The notes beneath the pieces were generated by a model. The model was given only the letters and a program-made list of their open reading frames with translations, had not been told where the DNA came from and searched no databases. A stretch of 64,000 nt of DNA, from the NCBI GenBank assembly GCA_020638995.1, contig JACKHM010000001.1, positions 2,418,001 through 2,482,000 of the forward strand, given 5' to 3'. Each line of letters begins with the position of its first letter. Position 1 is the first letter of the stretch. A program made the translations under genes and the position numbers. This stretch comes from Planctomycetaceae bacterium. GTDB lineage: Bacteria > Planctomycetota > Planctomycetia > Pirellulales > Pirellulaceae. Shown here in pieces: positions 1 through 6,984 of this stretch.

Positions 1-132
1 TCGAGTCTCTACAACGATGCCCGCTCGTATCGCAACATCAGCCGCGAACTCGTCGACGAGTGGAACGCGTTCATCGAGATTCCGGACCGAAAACTCGAAT
101 ACGACCCGTGCAGTTCCTGCACACCGTCGTGA
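1..132 (+). CDS. 3' end of an unidentified small protein gene
   Basis: Frame 1 is open from the window edge to a TGA at 130-132 and gives about 43 residues with normal amino-acid composition, ending in a Cys-x-x-Cys (PCSSCTPS). The start lies outside the window. I do not recognise a family. A terminator-like hairpin follows directly, which supports this as the true end of a gene. It belongs with the next three small genes of a mobile-element type region. An overlapping frame at 17-274 runs through the terminator and was not called. Confidence 0.45.
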   Translation, partial: SSLYNDARSYRNISRELVDEWNAFIEIPDRKLEYDPCSSCTPS

Positions 133-148
133 CCGTTTTCCTGCTCTT

Positions 149-183
149 GGCCCGCTCGATCCGCTTCGGGCGGGCCGCTTTTC
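149..183 (+). terminator. Hairpin with T-run after the first small gene
   Basis: GGCCCGC (149-155) pairs with GCGGGCC (170-176) and is followed by CTTTTC. The stretch after it, up to the next start codon, is pyrimidine-rich and has no purine Shine-Dalgarno. A very similar block (GGGCCGCTTTTC, then TATTC and TTCCTC) recurs at 933-998. Confidence 0.6.
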
Positions 184-204
184 TATATTCTTCCTCTCAC
201 TGCC

Positions 205-612
205 ATGCTGCATGATTCCCGACTCTGGAAACGCACGACCGGGCCGACGCCCGCCAAACTTGCCGAGATTCTAACTCGTGAAATTCACCCGTTGTGTGCC
301 GGATTCGCGATCCGAGGCTACCCCGAATATCTGTTCCTCAATGACTCCATTTCCTCGCACGGGGCACAGGAATACGGCTTCCTGAAACGCTCAACGTTCA
401 ATCTTTATCGCCAATACGAGTCGATCACATTCGGTTGGTGTTCCACGGCCGAAGCCGAGGCGATCATCGAAGAGTGTCTCTCGGGGCGTTTCGATGGCTT
501 CAACGAGTGGGGCGCGGTTGACGCCTTTCAGGTCGAATCCCCCGCCGTCCATCGCAAACACCGACACCGATATTGCTCATGTTTTGTACCCGTTTACCCA
601 TCTCAGTCATGA
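205..612 (+). CDS. Hypothetical protein, mobile-element type (135 aa)
   Basis: An ATG start follows a pyrimidine-rich leader. The protein is soluble, with no signal peptide or membrane segment and no motif I recognise. The N-terminal half (FAIRGYPEYLFLNDS, YGFLKRSTFNLYRQYESI) looks like a compact alpha/beta domain, and the Arg/His/Cys-rich C-terminus may be less ordered. Its stop overlaps the next start as ATGA (609-612), which indicates translational coupling. Small genes of this kind, each behind a hairpin, are usual in prophage and plasmid regions. Function unknown. Confidence 0.5.
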   Translation: MLHDSRLWKRTTGPTPAKLAEILTREIHPLCAGFAIRGYPEYLFLNDSISSHGAQEYGFLKRSTFNLYRQYESITFGWCSTAEAEAIIEECLSGRFDGFNEWGAVDAFQVESPAVHRKHRHRYCSCFVPVYPSQS

Positions 613-923
613 CCCACTCCGATCCGCGACGCTATCGCAATTACATCTATAATGCCCGCTGGACCTACGACCCGCAGGCACAGCTCGTCAAGAACGAATT
701 CAACCGCGTTATCACCGACGTCGGCCTCACCGATCCGTCCGCCAAGCGTCTGACCGACCGTGAGGGATTTCTCCTTGCCACGTCCCCCGATCTGTTTCAG
801 GCGGTCGAGGAACTTCTCTCACTGATAGAAGTTCACGCACCGGCGATTCCACGCAGTCACAGCACGGTCAAAGCCGCCCGCGCGGCCATCGACAAGGCGC
901 TCAACGAACCGAGCGACGAGTGA
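609..923 (+). CDS. Hypothetical phage-type small protein (104 aa)
   Basis: The start at 609 is chosen because its ATG overlaps the upstream stop (ATGA) and the protein begins MTHSDPRRYRNYIYNARWTY. An upstream in-frame codon at 573 lies inside the previous gene. The C-terminal part (DREGFLLATSPDLFQAVEELL) resembles the 'LIAAAPELLEAL' helix common in small phage proteins. The gene at 999-1298 has the same arrangement (Y-I-x(2-3)-R-x-T-Y-D-P near the start, then the helix), so the two are probably diverged paralogs. No enzymatic motif is seen. Confidence 0.55.
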   Translation: MTHSDPRRYRNYIYNARWTYDPQAQLVKNEFNRVITDVGLTDPSAKRLTDREGFLLATSPDLFQAVEELLSLIEVHAPAIPRSHSTVKAARAAIDKALNEPSDE

Positions 924-932
924 ACACATCAT

Positions 933-975
933 CGGCCCATGCGGTCCCGGCGGCACGTTCGTCGGGGCCGCTTTT
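933..975 (+). terminator. Second hairpin/T-run leader of the small-gene array
   Basis: CGGCCC at 933-938 pairs with GGGCCG at 965-970, followed by CTTTTCC. This repeats the block at 149-183, including the pyrimidine-rich leader just before the next ATG. Confidence 0.5.
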
Positions 976-998
976 CCTATTCCTTCCTCCCCCATCTC

Positions 999-1298
999 AT
1001 GTCCATCGATCTTGCCAGTTACATCGAACGCACACGATTCACGTACGACCCCGAACACCTTCACATCATCGATGACGAAGGCATGTTCGTCGCCGAACTC
1101 GGACGTCCGAGTCTGATCCTCCCAAACGATTCGCTGATCCATGCTCAAGGCCGCCTTATAGAGGCGGCTCCCGAACTGCGTCGACGTCTCGCAAGTCTGC
1201 TGATTCGGTACAGAAAGGACTGCCCGGAGCACCGACACGAAGCATTCGTCCTCGACCATACCTGGGAGTTCATCGATAGCATTCTCGACGCGTCATAA
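999..1298 (+). CDS. Hypothetical phage-type small protein, paralog of 609-923 (99 aa)
   Basis: The start ATG at 999 lies directly after the repeated hairpin/leader block. The N-terminus (MSIDLASYIERTRFTYDP) resembles that of the gene at 609-923. The middle has a helix LIEAAPELRRRLASLLIRY of the 'LIAAAPELLEAL' type seen in small phage proteins. No membrane segment or known catalytic motif is visible. It is followed immediately by a strong terminator. Function unknown; the family resemblance is my inference from pattern only. Confidence 0.55.
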   Translation: MSIDLASYIERTRFTYDPEHLHIIDDEGMFVAELGRPSLILPNDSLIHAQGRLIEAAPELRRRLASLLIRYRKDCPEHRHEAFVLDHTWEFIDSILDAS

Positions 1299-1318
1299 GG
1301 CCCTTCGGGGCCTTTTTT
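1297..1318 (+). terminator. Rho-independent terminator
   Basis: AAGGCCC-TTCG-GGGCCTT followed by TTTT: a perfect 7-bp stem with a UUCG tetraloop, starting at the stop codon of the 99-aa gene. Confidence 0.9.
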
Positions 1319-1412
1319 CGCCGTTGAAACCGAGGAGTGCATCGTCTGCGCTGCTGTCCCTGCGCGGGCTTGGGCCGATCCGCTCCGGCGATCCCCTCCG
1401 ACGGGCGCGGGG

Positions 1413-1754
1413 TCACGCGGATGGCGGCGACTCAACGTCGCTCAGGCGAAGAACATCCTGAGCACTTCGACGGACGGTCAACACGAAGACCGTATCGTCT
1501 CTGATTGTGAAGACGGCGCGATAGCTGGGACGTGAACCGAGGCCGAGCAGCTTGTCACGTATCTCGTAGGGAAAGTCGTCGTTCTCCGCCGAAACCGAAT
1601 GGCTTTCGGGAAAATCGACAATCGTTTCCAACTGCGACTGAACCGTATCCAACCAACGAGCGGCCTGCTCTGACGAATGATGGTGCGCCCACCACTCCGC
1701 GTTACGCAGCACGTCCGCCTTGGCCTGCGGCAGGATAATCAGACGATAGCTCAC
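1413..1754 (-). CDS. ParE/RelE-family toxin of a type II toxin-antitoxin pair
   Basis: The 113-aa protein has the family pattern: an N-terminal strand (MSYRLIILPQAKADV), two helices with the HHSSEQAARWLDTVQSQLETI segment, the 'FPESH' turn, then strands (PSYRAVFTIRDDTVFVLTVRR). ParE toxins usually poison DNA gyrase and RelE toxins cleave mRNA on the ribosome; which applies here cannot be told. It overlaps the antitoxin gene by 4 nt (1751-1754), which supports coupled expression with the antitoxin first. Such modules commonly stabilise plasmids and integrated elements, in line with the ParA and RadC neighbours. Confidence 0.8.
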   Translation of the reverse strand: MSYRLIILPQAKADVLRNAEWWAHHHSSEQAARWLDTVQSQLETIVDFPESHSVSAENDDFPYEIRDKLLGLGSRPSYRAVFTIRDDTVFVLTVRRSAQDVLRLSDVESPPSA

Positions 1755-2020
1755 TGCTGTCGTTGTCGTAGACTGAGGGTTGCTCGGATGTCTTCGAATG
1801 CTTCATCGAGCGGAGTCCCCTCGCCCGCTTCCATCTCCGCAATGCCTTGAGCAATGGCGTCGCGGTCTTGCTGACGGCGCAGCGCGTCCATTGCCTGTCG
1901 ATGTATATCGGCATCGACGACGAAGTAAACTCGCTGCGTATCCGGATCGACGACTTCGAGTTCGCTCTCTCCGGTGGCATGCAGGGCGTCAGCCAATTCT
2001 TTGGTGAGTTTCGCTGTCAT
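1751..2020 (-). CDS. Antitoxin partner of the ParE/RelE-type toxin
   Basis: The start MTAKLTKELADAL at 2020 is preferred over an upstream codon at 2038. The 89-aa protein has an N-terminal strand/turn region (LEVVDPDTQRVYFVVD) and an acidic helical C-terminus typical of unstructured toxin-binding segments. This N-terminal 'VxDPxTxxxYxxV' pattern is common in plancto- and cyanobacterial antitoxins paired with ParE-like toxins. It lies directly upstream of the toxin with a 4-nt overlap. DNA-binding autoregulation is usual for the class, but no operator palindrome was identified. Confidence 0.7.
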   Translation of the reverse strand: MTAKLTKELADALHATGESELEVVDPDTQRVYFVVDADIHRQAMDALRRQQDRDAIAQGIAEMEAGEGTPLDEAFEDIRATLSLRQRQQ

Positions 2021-2163
2021 GCCAAAATTATACACCAAAATTCACAGAAAGAGAAAGAACGAATGCGCACCAATGCGTTCAAACGAGTGCATCGCAGCGG
2101 CACGATGTGCCGGTAGTTGCCTCTTTTTTTGACATTTGCGAGAGCGGTGGCAAGCTGGCCCGC

Positions 2164-2778
2164 ATGGTCCAACGCCCGGTCCCGTACTGTGAACAAAGCA
2201 TTGAGGAGCTTCTTTCCGTTGTCCTCCGATCCGACAAAATGGCCGCTCAACTTGCAGGCCGGCGAATCGAATCAATCAAGGATGCCACGCGACGAGAACT
2301 CGGACTCACCGAAGCCGCCTACGCCAGGTTGATGGCAGGTATTGAACTTGGACGAAGGGTTGAGGAAGCAAAGCTTCAGTACGACAAACCCACGCAACTG
2401 AATTCAAGTGCAGCGGCTATCAACTTCTGCCGTATTCACTTCGCCCGCATCATTGCTGACGCTCTGCAAGAAGAGTTTCACATCGTCACATTGAACACCA
2501 AGCTGAACTACATCGATTCTCATCGGATCACGGTGGGAACACTCGACGCGTCGCTTGTTCATCCTCGTGAAGTGTTTCGCCCTGCCATCAAAGATGCGGC
2601 AAGTTCGATTCTACTTGCCCACAACCATCCTTCCGGGGATGCAACACCAAGCAGGGAAGATTTGGATGTTACCGACCGAATGAAGCAAGTCGGCGAGACG
2701 CTTGGCATCACGGTTGTCGATCACATCGTTCTGGCAAAAGAAGGCTGCGTGAGCATCAAGGAACATCGCGGGCGGTGA
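2164..2778 (+). CDS. RadC-like JAB-domain protein
   Basis: The C-terminal half has the RadC/UPF0758 JAB core: HIVTLNTKLNYI, a strand with HPREVFRPAIK, then the metal-site motif AHNHPSGDATPSREDLDVT (HxHP-x(n)-S-x-x-D type). The N-terminal part is helical and ends in AGIELGRRVEEA, as in RadC. At 204 aa it is near the normal length of about 220. RadC proteins are common on plasmids, phages and islands; despite the name, their role in DNA repair is doubtful. The ATG at 2164 is taken as start; an in-frame codon at 2107 is possible. The gene lies between a toxin-antitoxin pair and ParA, a typical island setting. Confidence 0.85.
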   Translation: MVQRPVPYCEQSIEELLSVVLRSDKMAAQLAGRRIESIKDATRRELGLTEAAYARLMAGIELGRRVEEAKLQYDKPTQLNSSAAAINFCRIHFARIIADALQEEFHIVTLNTKLNYIDSHRITVGTLDASLVHPREVFRPAIKDAASSILLAHNHPSGDATPSREDLDVTDRMKQVGETLGITVVDHIVLAKEGCVSIKEHRGR

Positions 2779-2816
2779 CAGATCGCAGGCGAATCTAAAC
2801 CGCACCATGAATTTGC

Positions 2817-3686
2817 GTGCCAACAGCTTCTCTCGACTCTCAGCTTGATTCGCGCTACGCTTGCCATGTGAAGTCCTCTACACATCGTCGAGCCGAGATC
2901 ATCACGATTTTGAATCTGAAAGGTGGCGTTGGCAAAACGCACGCTTCGTGGCTCCTTGCCGGAGTTTGCGAGGAGCGCGGACAGAAATGCTTGTGTATTG
3001 ATTTGGACACGCAGGGAAACCTGACTCGTAATTTGATCGATGATGCTTCTCCTGTTCCCGGTGTTGAAATGTTGTTTCATCCCGGAAGTGACAGTGACGC
3101 CAAGGAATTGATCCGTCGGACCCGTTTCGAACACATCGACCTGATCCCTGCCAGCTACGCGATCGCGCCTTTCGACTTGTCCGATCAACGACAATGGGAA
3201 GCCAGCGACCAGCAACGCACGCTCCATGATGCTCTTGAGCCGATTCGTGATCAGTATGACTTCATCATCTGCGATTGCCCGCCGAGGCTGTCTCTCGTCA
3301 GTTTCGCATCACTGGTTGCCTCCGATCACTGCCTGATTCCATTGGAGGCCGCAGACTGGGGCGCTCAGGGCGTCACGCAGGTCACCGAAGCGGTTCACTA
3401 TGTTCAGAAACGCGAGAATGCACGCCTTCATTTGCTCGGATACCTGATCTCGCGATTTAAGACCGCTCGAACGTACCAACACAGCTATTTGGCGCAACTT
3501 CGCGAACACTTCGGCGATCTCGCCTTTGACACGGTGGTTGCTGATCTGGCAGGCTTTGAGAAGAGTGTCACCCACGCCCACCCCATCAACCTCAGGGAAT
3601 CCAGCAGCCGCGAAGCCGACATCGCCAGACAACCTCCCCGTACAGGACTCGAACCTGCGACCGGCGGGTTAACAGCCGGTTGTTAA
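2817..3686 (+). CDS. ParA-family partition ATPase, 3' end fused to a tRNA fragment
   Basis: Deviant Walker A motif NLKGGVGKTHASW, the CIDLDTQGNLT strand and the FIICDCPPRLSLVSFASL Walker B region mark a ParA/Soj-type ATPase for plasmid or element partition. Start codons are ambiguous: GTG at 2817 or GTG at 2868 (just before KSSTHRRAEIITILN); neither has a clear Shine-Dalgarno. The native sequence appears to stop near EADIARQ. The last ~17 codons (PPRTGLEPATGG..) translate the 3' half of a tRNA-Asn on the other strand, a classic sign of recombination at a tRNA attachment site. No parB follows within the window, so the gene may be displaced or non-functional. Confidence 0.8.
   Translation: MPTASLDSQLDSRYACHVKSSTHRRAEIITILNLKGGVGKTHASWLLAGVCEERGQKCLCIDLDTQGNLTRNLIDDASPVPGVEMLFHPGSDSDAKELIRRTRFEHIDLIPASYAIAPFDLSDQRQWEASDQQRTLHDALEPIRDQYDFIICDCPPRLSLVSFASLVASDHCLIPLEAADWGAQGVTQVTEAVHYVQKRENARLHLLGYLISRFKTARTYQHSYLAQLREHFGDLAFDTVVADLAGFEKSVTHAHPINLRESSSREADIARQPPRTGLEPATGGLTAGC
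3634..3680 (-). pseudogene. 3' half of tRNA-Asn (GTT): attachment-site scar
   Basis: Read on the minus strand, the segment has an anticodon loop CTGTTAA (anticodon GTT at 3671-3673), a T-arm GCAGGTTCGAGTCCTGT and a 3' acceptor half ACGGGGA plus discriminator G ending at 3634. No matching 5' acceptor strand (TCCCCGT) or D-arm is found at the expected distance upstream, and the anticodon stem has two mismatches. It is therefore a 3' tRNA fragment, as left when an integrase uses a tRNA gene 3' end as att. The intact tRNA must be elsewhere. Confidence 0.75.
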
Positions 3687-3689
3687 GAC

Positions 3690-4041
3690 AGAGTAGGGTT
3701 AGGCGACGATCACCTTATCTCTGTGATCGTGCGACTGAAAATCCAGCATCCGGCCCTACGTCCGGCTGCCAGTTGACGACCATGGCTGAATCATTCGGAA
3801 TCGCCGGAAACATTACCAAACTGGGTGGCTGAAGCGCAAACGTGAAAGAGCTTTGTTGCCCGCAGCAACTCGTCGACCTTGAAACTTTTCACATTATGAC
3901 CATCGTGCAGCACGGCCATTGACTCTGATCACGACTGACAGCTGGTGAACACGCAATTGGCTATTGCGACCAGGCTCTGTCGCTGTACAAAAAGATTGCC
4001 AACTGCATTTTTCAGCTTGATTCAACCTGTTTGTAGCACGC
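3690..4041. other. Non-coding gap between tRNA scar and IS transposase
   Basis: No supported gene. The stretch contains short imperfect inverted repeats, and its right part presumably holds the left end of the insertion sequence. I could not pair a terminal inverted repeat with the sequence beyond 5118, so the IS boundaries are not assigned. Confidence 0.4.
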
Positions 4042-5118
4042 ATGCGTGAGATCTTCCAGCCACTGTTGTTCTTGTTGGCCCGGTCTTCGGAAGAGGAGTT
4101 GCGTCGCCAGAATGAGTTTCTCAAGGCAGAGAACGAACTGCTCCGAAAACGTGTTCCCAAGAAGCGAATCTTCCTGAATCAAGAAGAACGCGAACGACTG
4201 ATGAAGTTGGGACTGGCAATGGGACCCGCCATTCGGCATGCAATCACTATTGTTGACTATTCGACGTTCCGTCGGTGGGTGAAGAAGTCGGACAATAAGG
4301 CAACGGCTACGAAGGTGGGACGTCCGCGCATAGCCCAAGTGATCCGCGAATTGGTCGTGCAGATTGCCAATGAAACGGGCTGGGGTTACAGCCGGATTCT
4401 GGGCGAGCTGAGAAAGTTGCATGTCGGACGCATCTCGCGGCAGACCGTGAAGAACATCCTGGTGGAGAACGGTCTTGAGCCAGGTCCCAAACGTGGCCGA
4501 GGTTCGTGGGGCGAGTTTCTAAAGCTCCACGCCGACACACTCTGGCAGTGTGACTTTTTCAGCAAACGCATTTGGACGATGGAAGGGCCGCGGCAAGTCT
4601 TCGCATTGGCGTTTATCCACGTTGCGACACGTCGCGTTTTCGTTAGTCCCTCAACATTATCAGCAAATGGCGAATGGATGAAGCAACAGGCGACCGCGTT
4701 TCTCGAACACATTCAAAGCGAGCAACTGGAATGCTCGATTGTAATGCGTGACCTTGATAACGCGTTCTCCGAGAATTTCAATTCGGTCTTTACCGATCGA
4801 GGCATTGCGATCAAACCTGTCGGCCCATGTGCTCCGAACTTGAATGCGTTCGCGGAGCGATGGATTCAAAGCATCCAGCAAGAAGCGTTGGACCACTTCA
4901 TCATCTTCGGACAACAGCATTTCGACCACATCGTTCGCGAGTACGTAAAGTTTTATCACGAGTGCCGACCGCATCAGGGAATTGGCAACGTGCTATTGCC
5001 CAAACCACGCGGCGAGCCAGTCGATGACCTCGTCGACAAAACTCCCATACAACTCAGCGAGATCAAGTGCGAACGTCGCCTCAGCGGTCTTCTGAAGCAC
5101 TACTATCGCGCTGCTTGA
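4042..5118 (+). CDS. IS transposase with rve/DDE core (IS3/IS481-like)
   Basis: The 358-aa protein is a single open frame. The N-terminus is a coiled-coil helix (LRRQNEFLKAENELLRKRV, about residues 21-38), followed by helix-turn-helix segments (GWGYSRILGELRKLH, ISRQTVKNILVENGL) and an integrase core. Likely DDE residues are D171 (LWQCDFFSK), D237 (VMRDLDNAF) and E272 (NLNAFAERW), with the usual RPHQGIGN end motif. It probably excises and inserts its own element. It appears intact and sits between the tRNA scar and the end of the Ubl operon, so it may have removed or obscured one end of the neighbouring Tn7-like element. Confidence 0.85.
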   Translation: MREIFQPLLFLLARSSEEELRRQNEFLKAENELLRKRVPKKRIFLNQEERERLMKLGLAMGPAIRHAITIVDYSTFRRWVKKSDNKATATKVGRPRIAQVIRELVVQIANETGWGYSRILGELRKLHVGRISRQTVKNILVENGLEPGPKRGRGSWGEFLKLHADTLWQCDFFSKRIWTMEGPRQVFALAFIHVATRRVFVSPSTLSANGEWMKQQATAFLEHIQSEQLECSIVMRDLDNAFSENFNSVFTDRGIAIKPVGPCAPNLNAFAERWIQSIQQEALDHFIIFGQQHFDHIVREYVKFYHECRPHQGIGNVLLPKPRGEPVDDLVDKTPIQLSEIKCERRLSGLLKHYYRAA

Positions 5119-5352
5119 CCGTTGGCGAAGTCATCTCACCTCGACAGCCCTTACTTGTCCAGCATACGGCACAACGCGAAGCTGGTCGCGGCTATGTGAG
5201 TTGCACTTGCGAGGCTTTGTTAAGTGGCATGTATCGACCATTCTCCTGGCAAATTCGCCTTGCGTGGCAAGATGTGCCGATGCTGAGGTCAGCGAAGAGA
5301 CTGACCACGATCTTGCCGCGGCTGACGCGTCGGATAGCTAAAAGAAAGCAAC

Positions 5353-5382
5353 CACCCGGCCGCGCCAGCGCGCGGCCGGGTG
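5353..5382 (-). terminator. Strong hairpin terminator downstream of the E1 gene
   Basis: Perfect 13-bp inverted repeat CACCCGGCCGCGC (5353-5365) / GCGCGGCCGGGTG (5370-5382) with a 4-nt loop. On the minus strand it is followed by GTTGCTTTCTTTT, a U-rich tail. It lies about 210 bp after the last gene of the minus-strand operon and is its likely end point. Confidence 0.7.
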
Positions 5383-5594
5383 CCTTGCATGACGGACTCC
5401 GATTCCAATGGTGAGGCAGCAGGGCATCTCGTACAGCTTGGTCTGCAAGTCGTCGAGTAGTTCGGTGACGGCGGACCAGGGTTCGCAAGTCGACTGATCT
5501 TCCATCCTCGATCATCTTGCCATAGTCGGTATGAAGGTGTTCATCAAGCTCGACGGCCACGTCGCTTTCGCCCGACTTACGGTAAGAGTTTCTC

Positions 5595-6269
5595 CTACGT
5601 TTCAGCACCTGTTGAAATCGTCAGCTCTCCGGCAAGCAGATTGAGAGTCTGGTCGGCATCGGTCGACATGTCGCGCAGCCAGCGAGTGAACTGATGAAGC
5701 ATCAGTCCGGCCGCGACGCACGCGGCATAAATCGTACTGCGACTCGTGCAGCTGCCGACTTGTGCTTCCGATTGTGAGAAGAGCGTCGTTGGATAATTCG
5801 CATCGGTACCAGGATTACTCGATGAGAGCACGCGAACGACTTCACCCAGCATTCGCGCATCACACCAGAAGCTGCAGCGCTCCTTGGCTGTGCGCCAGAT
5901 CGCAGACCTTGCTGAAATCGAATCGACGCAGCAGAAGACAGCCGATCCGATTCGCTGCTTTGATCGATATCGATCATGAATCGTCTCGACTGCAACGGAC
6001 GGGTCAAGGCGAAGGATCGTTGCTTTGACGGCGTCGACCTTGGTCCGACCGACTTCGGCGGCCGCATAGCCTTGTGTCGTGGTGTTTGACAAGTCGACGT
6101 TGTCAAAGTCAACCAGTTGAATCTGCGGCACTCCAATGGCAGCAAGCTGGATCGCCACGTTCCTGCCAACGGCTCCAACACCAATGACTGTCGCGCTACA
6201 GGTTGCAATACTATGTTGAGGCACCAGATCGCGTTGCCTCACGAAACGATCGTCAAAGACTTTATTCAT
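5595..6269 (-). CDS. ThiF/E1-like ubiquitin-activating family enzyme
   Basis: The 224-aa protein has the E1/ThiF/MoeB Rossmann fold: GVGAVG at residues 30-35, acidic residues after strand 2 (LVDFDNVDLSNT, D54/D56), the GRTKVDA segment with K77, and CVDSISAR. A conserved-looking Cys pair follows in QVGSCTSRSTIYAACVAAGL (C174, C184), a plausible thioester cysteine region. E1 enzymes adenylate the C-terminal Gly of a Ubl and pass it to a cysteine. It lacks the extra domains of eukaryotic E1, as bacterial forms do. The start ATG overlaps the JAB stop by 8 nt, so the two are coupled. Last gene of the operon; a terminator follows. Confidence 0.85.
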   Translation of the reverse strand: MNKVFDDRFVRQRDLVPQHSIATCSATVIGVGAVGRNVAIQLAAIGVPQIQLVDFDNVDLSNTTTQGYAAAEVGRTKVDAVKATILRLDPSVAVETIHDRYRSKQRIGSAVFCCVDSISARSAIWRTAKERCSFWCDARMLGEVVRVLSSSNPGTDANYPTTLFSQSEAQVGSCTSRSTIYAACVAAGLMLHQFTRWLRDMSTDADQTLNLLAGELTISTGAET

Positions 6270-6984
6270 GTTCGACTACCTGTAATTGGAGATACTCGGC
6301 GTCGTCTTCCGTATAGCGCAACAAGTCGTGATACCACTCTGCCTCCAAGGAATCGTGGTATCCAAACGGGTCGGCGAGACTCGGCCGGTCATTGGCAATC
6401 GTCAGGTCGTGGACATGCTCAGCGAACTCCTGCATCCACGCAGACCGGGCGCTGGCCGGAAAGTCGACTTCGTAGTCGATCGTAACACCGAGTTCGATGT
6501 CGCCACCCGGACCACTGTTGAAGCGTAGGCGGGTATATGTATCTCCGCTTCGCGCGACGATAAACATGATGGCCCAGTCGGCGCGACCGAATACGCGCTC
6601 GAAAGTCTCCTCGTCCGTAGCGCTAGGCAGAGGACAATCGCCAGGATGCGTATGCACCCAACATCTTCCGAACGACTCCGGCTGGCGGCCCGCGTCAACC
6701 TGCTCGTCGAAGAAGTCGGCCACCGCCTCGTCACGAAAGGACACCGTGACTGGCGTGCAATCCTGCTGGACAAGCCGGATGTCAGTGATCAAGGAAAGAT
6801 CGTCCGGCGCCGAGACTCCGAATCCTCCGATCTCGGTATTGCCCTGGTCACGAAAAAACAGCAACTTGCTCCACGCTGTGGGTGTGAATCGTAGCTTCGG
6901 CTGGCGATGGATCGATCCGCCGTACGACTTCAGGCGCGGCTGCGCCTTCTTCCGGGGTTGGCGGTTCCTGTTGGCAGTTATCAC
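6262..6984 (-). CDS. JAB/JAMM (MPN) deubiquitinase-like metalloprotease
   Basis: A GTG start at 6984 is chosen because GGAGGAG lies 7 nt upstream; the frame stays open further up (to 7203), but that part is the antisense-like shadow of the zinc-finger gene. The 240-aa product has the complete JAMM site: E51 (NTEIGGFG), H111 and H113 (WVHTHPGDCPLP), S121 and D124. JAMM proteases cleave after the C-terminal Gly of Ubl proteins, for maturation or deconjugation. It overlaps the upstream E2/RING gene by 137 bp and the E1 gene by 8 bp, so it is translated in tight coupling with both. The long overlap is unusual. Confidence 0.85.
   Translation of the reverse strand: MITANRNRQPRKKAQPRLKSYGGSIHRQPKLRFTPTAWSKLLFFRDQGNTEIGGFGVSAPDDLSLITDIRLVQQDCTPVTVSFRDEAVADFFDEQVDAGRQPESFGRCWVHTHPGDCPLPSATDEETFERVFGRADWAIMFIVARSGDTYTRLRFNSGPGGDIELGVTIDYEVDFPASARSAWMQEFAEHVHDLTIANDRPSLADPFGYHDSLEAEWYHDLLRYTEDDAEYLQLQVVEHE

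Noticed and set aside
3634..3709. Intact tRNA-Asn gene
   Set aside because: No 5' acceptor strand or D-arm is present at the right distance and the anticodon stem has mismatches; only the 3' half matches.
5192..5608. Minus-strand open frame of 138 codons after the E1 gene
   Set aside because: It runs straight through the 13-bp terminator hairpin and its second half has unnatural Arg/Ala/Pro composition; only the first ~60 codons look possible, which is not enough to call a gene.
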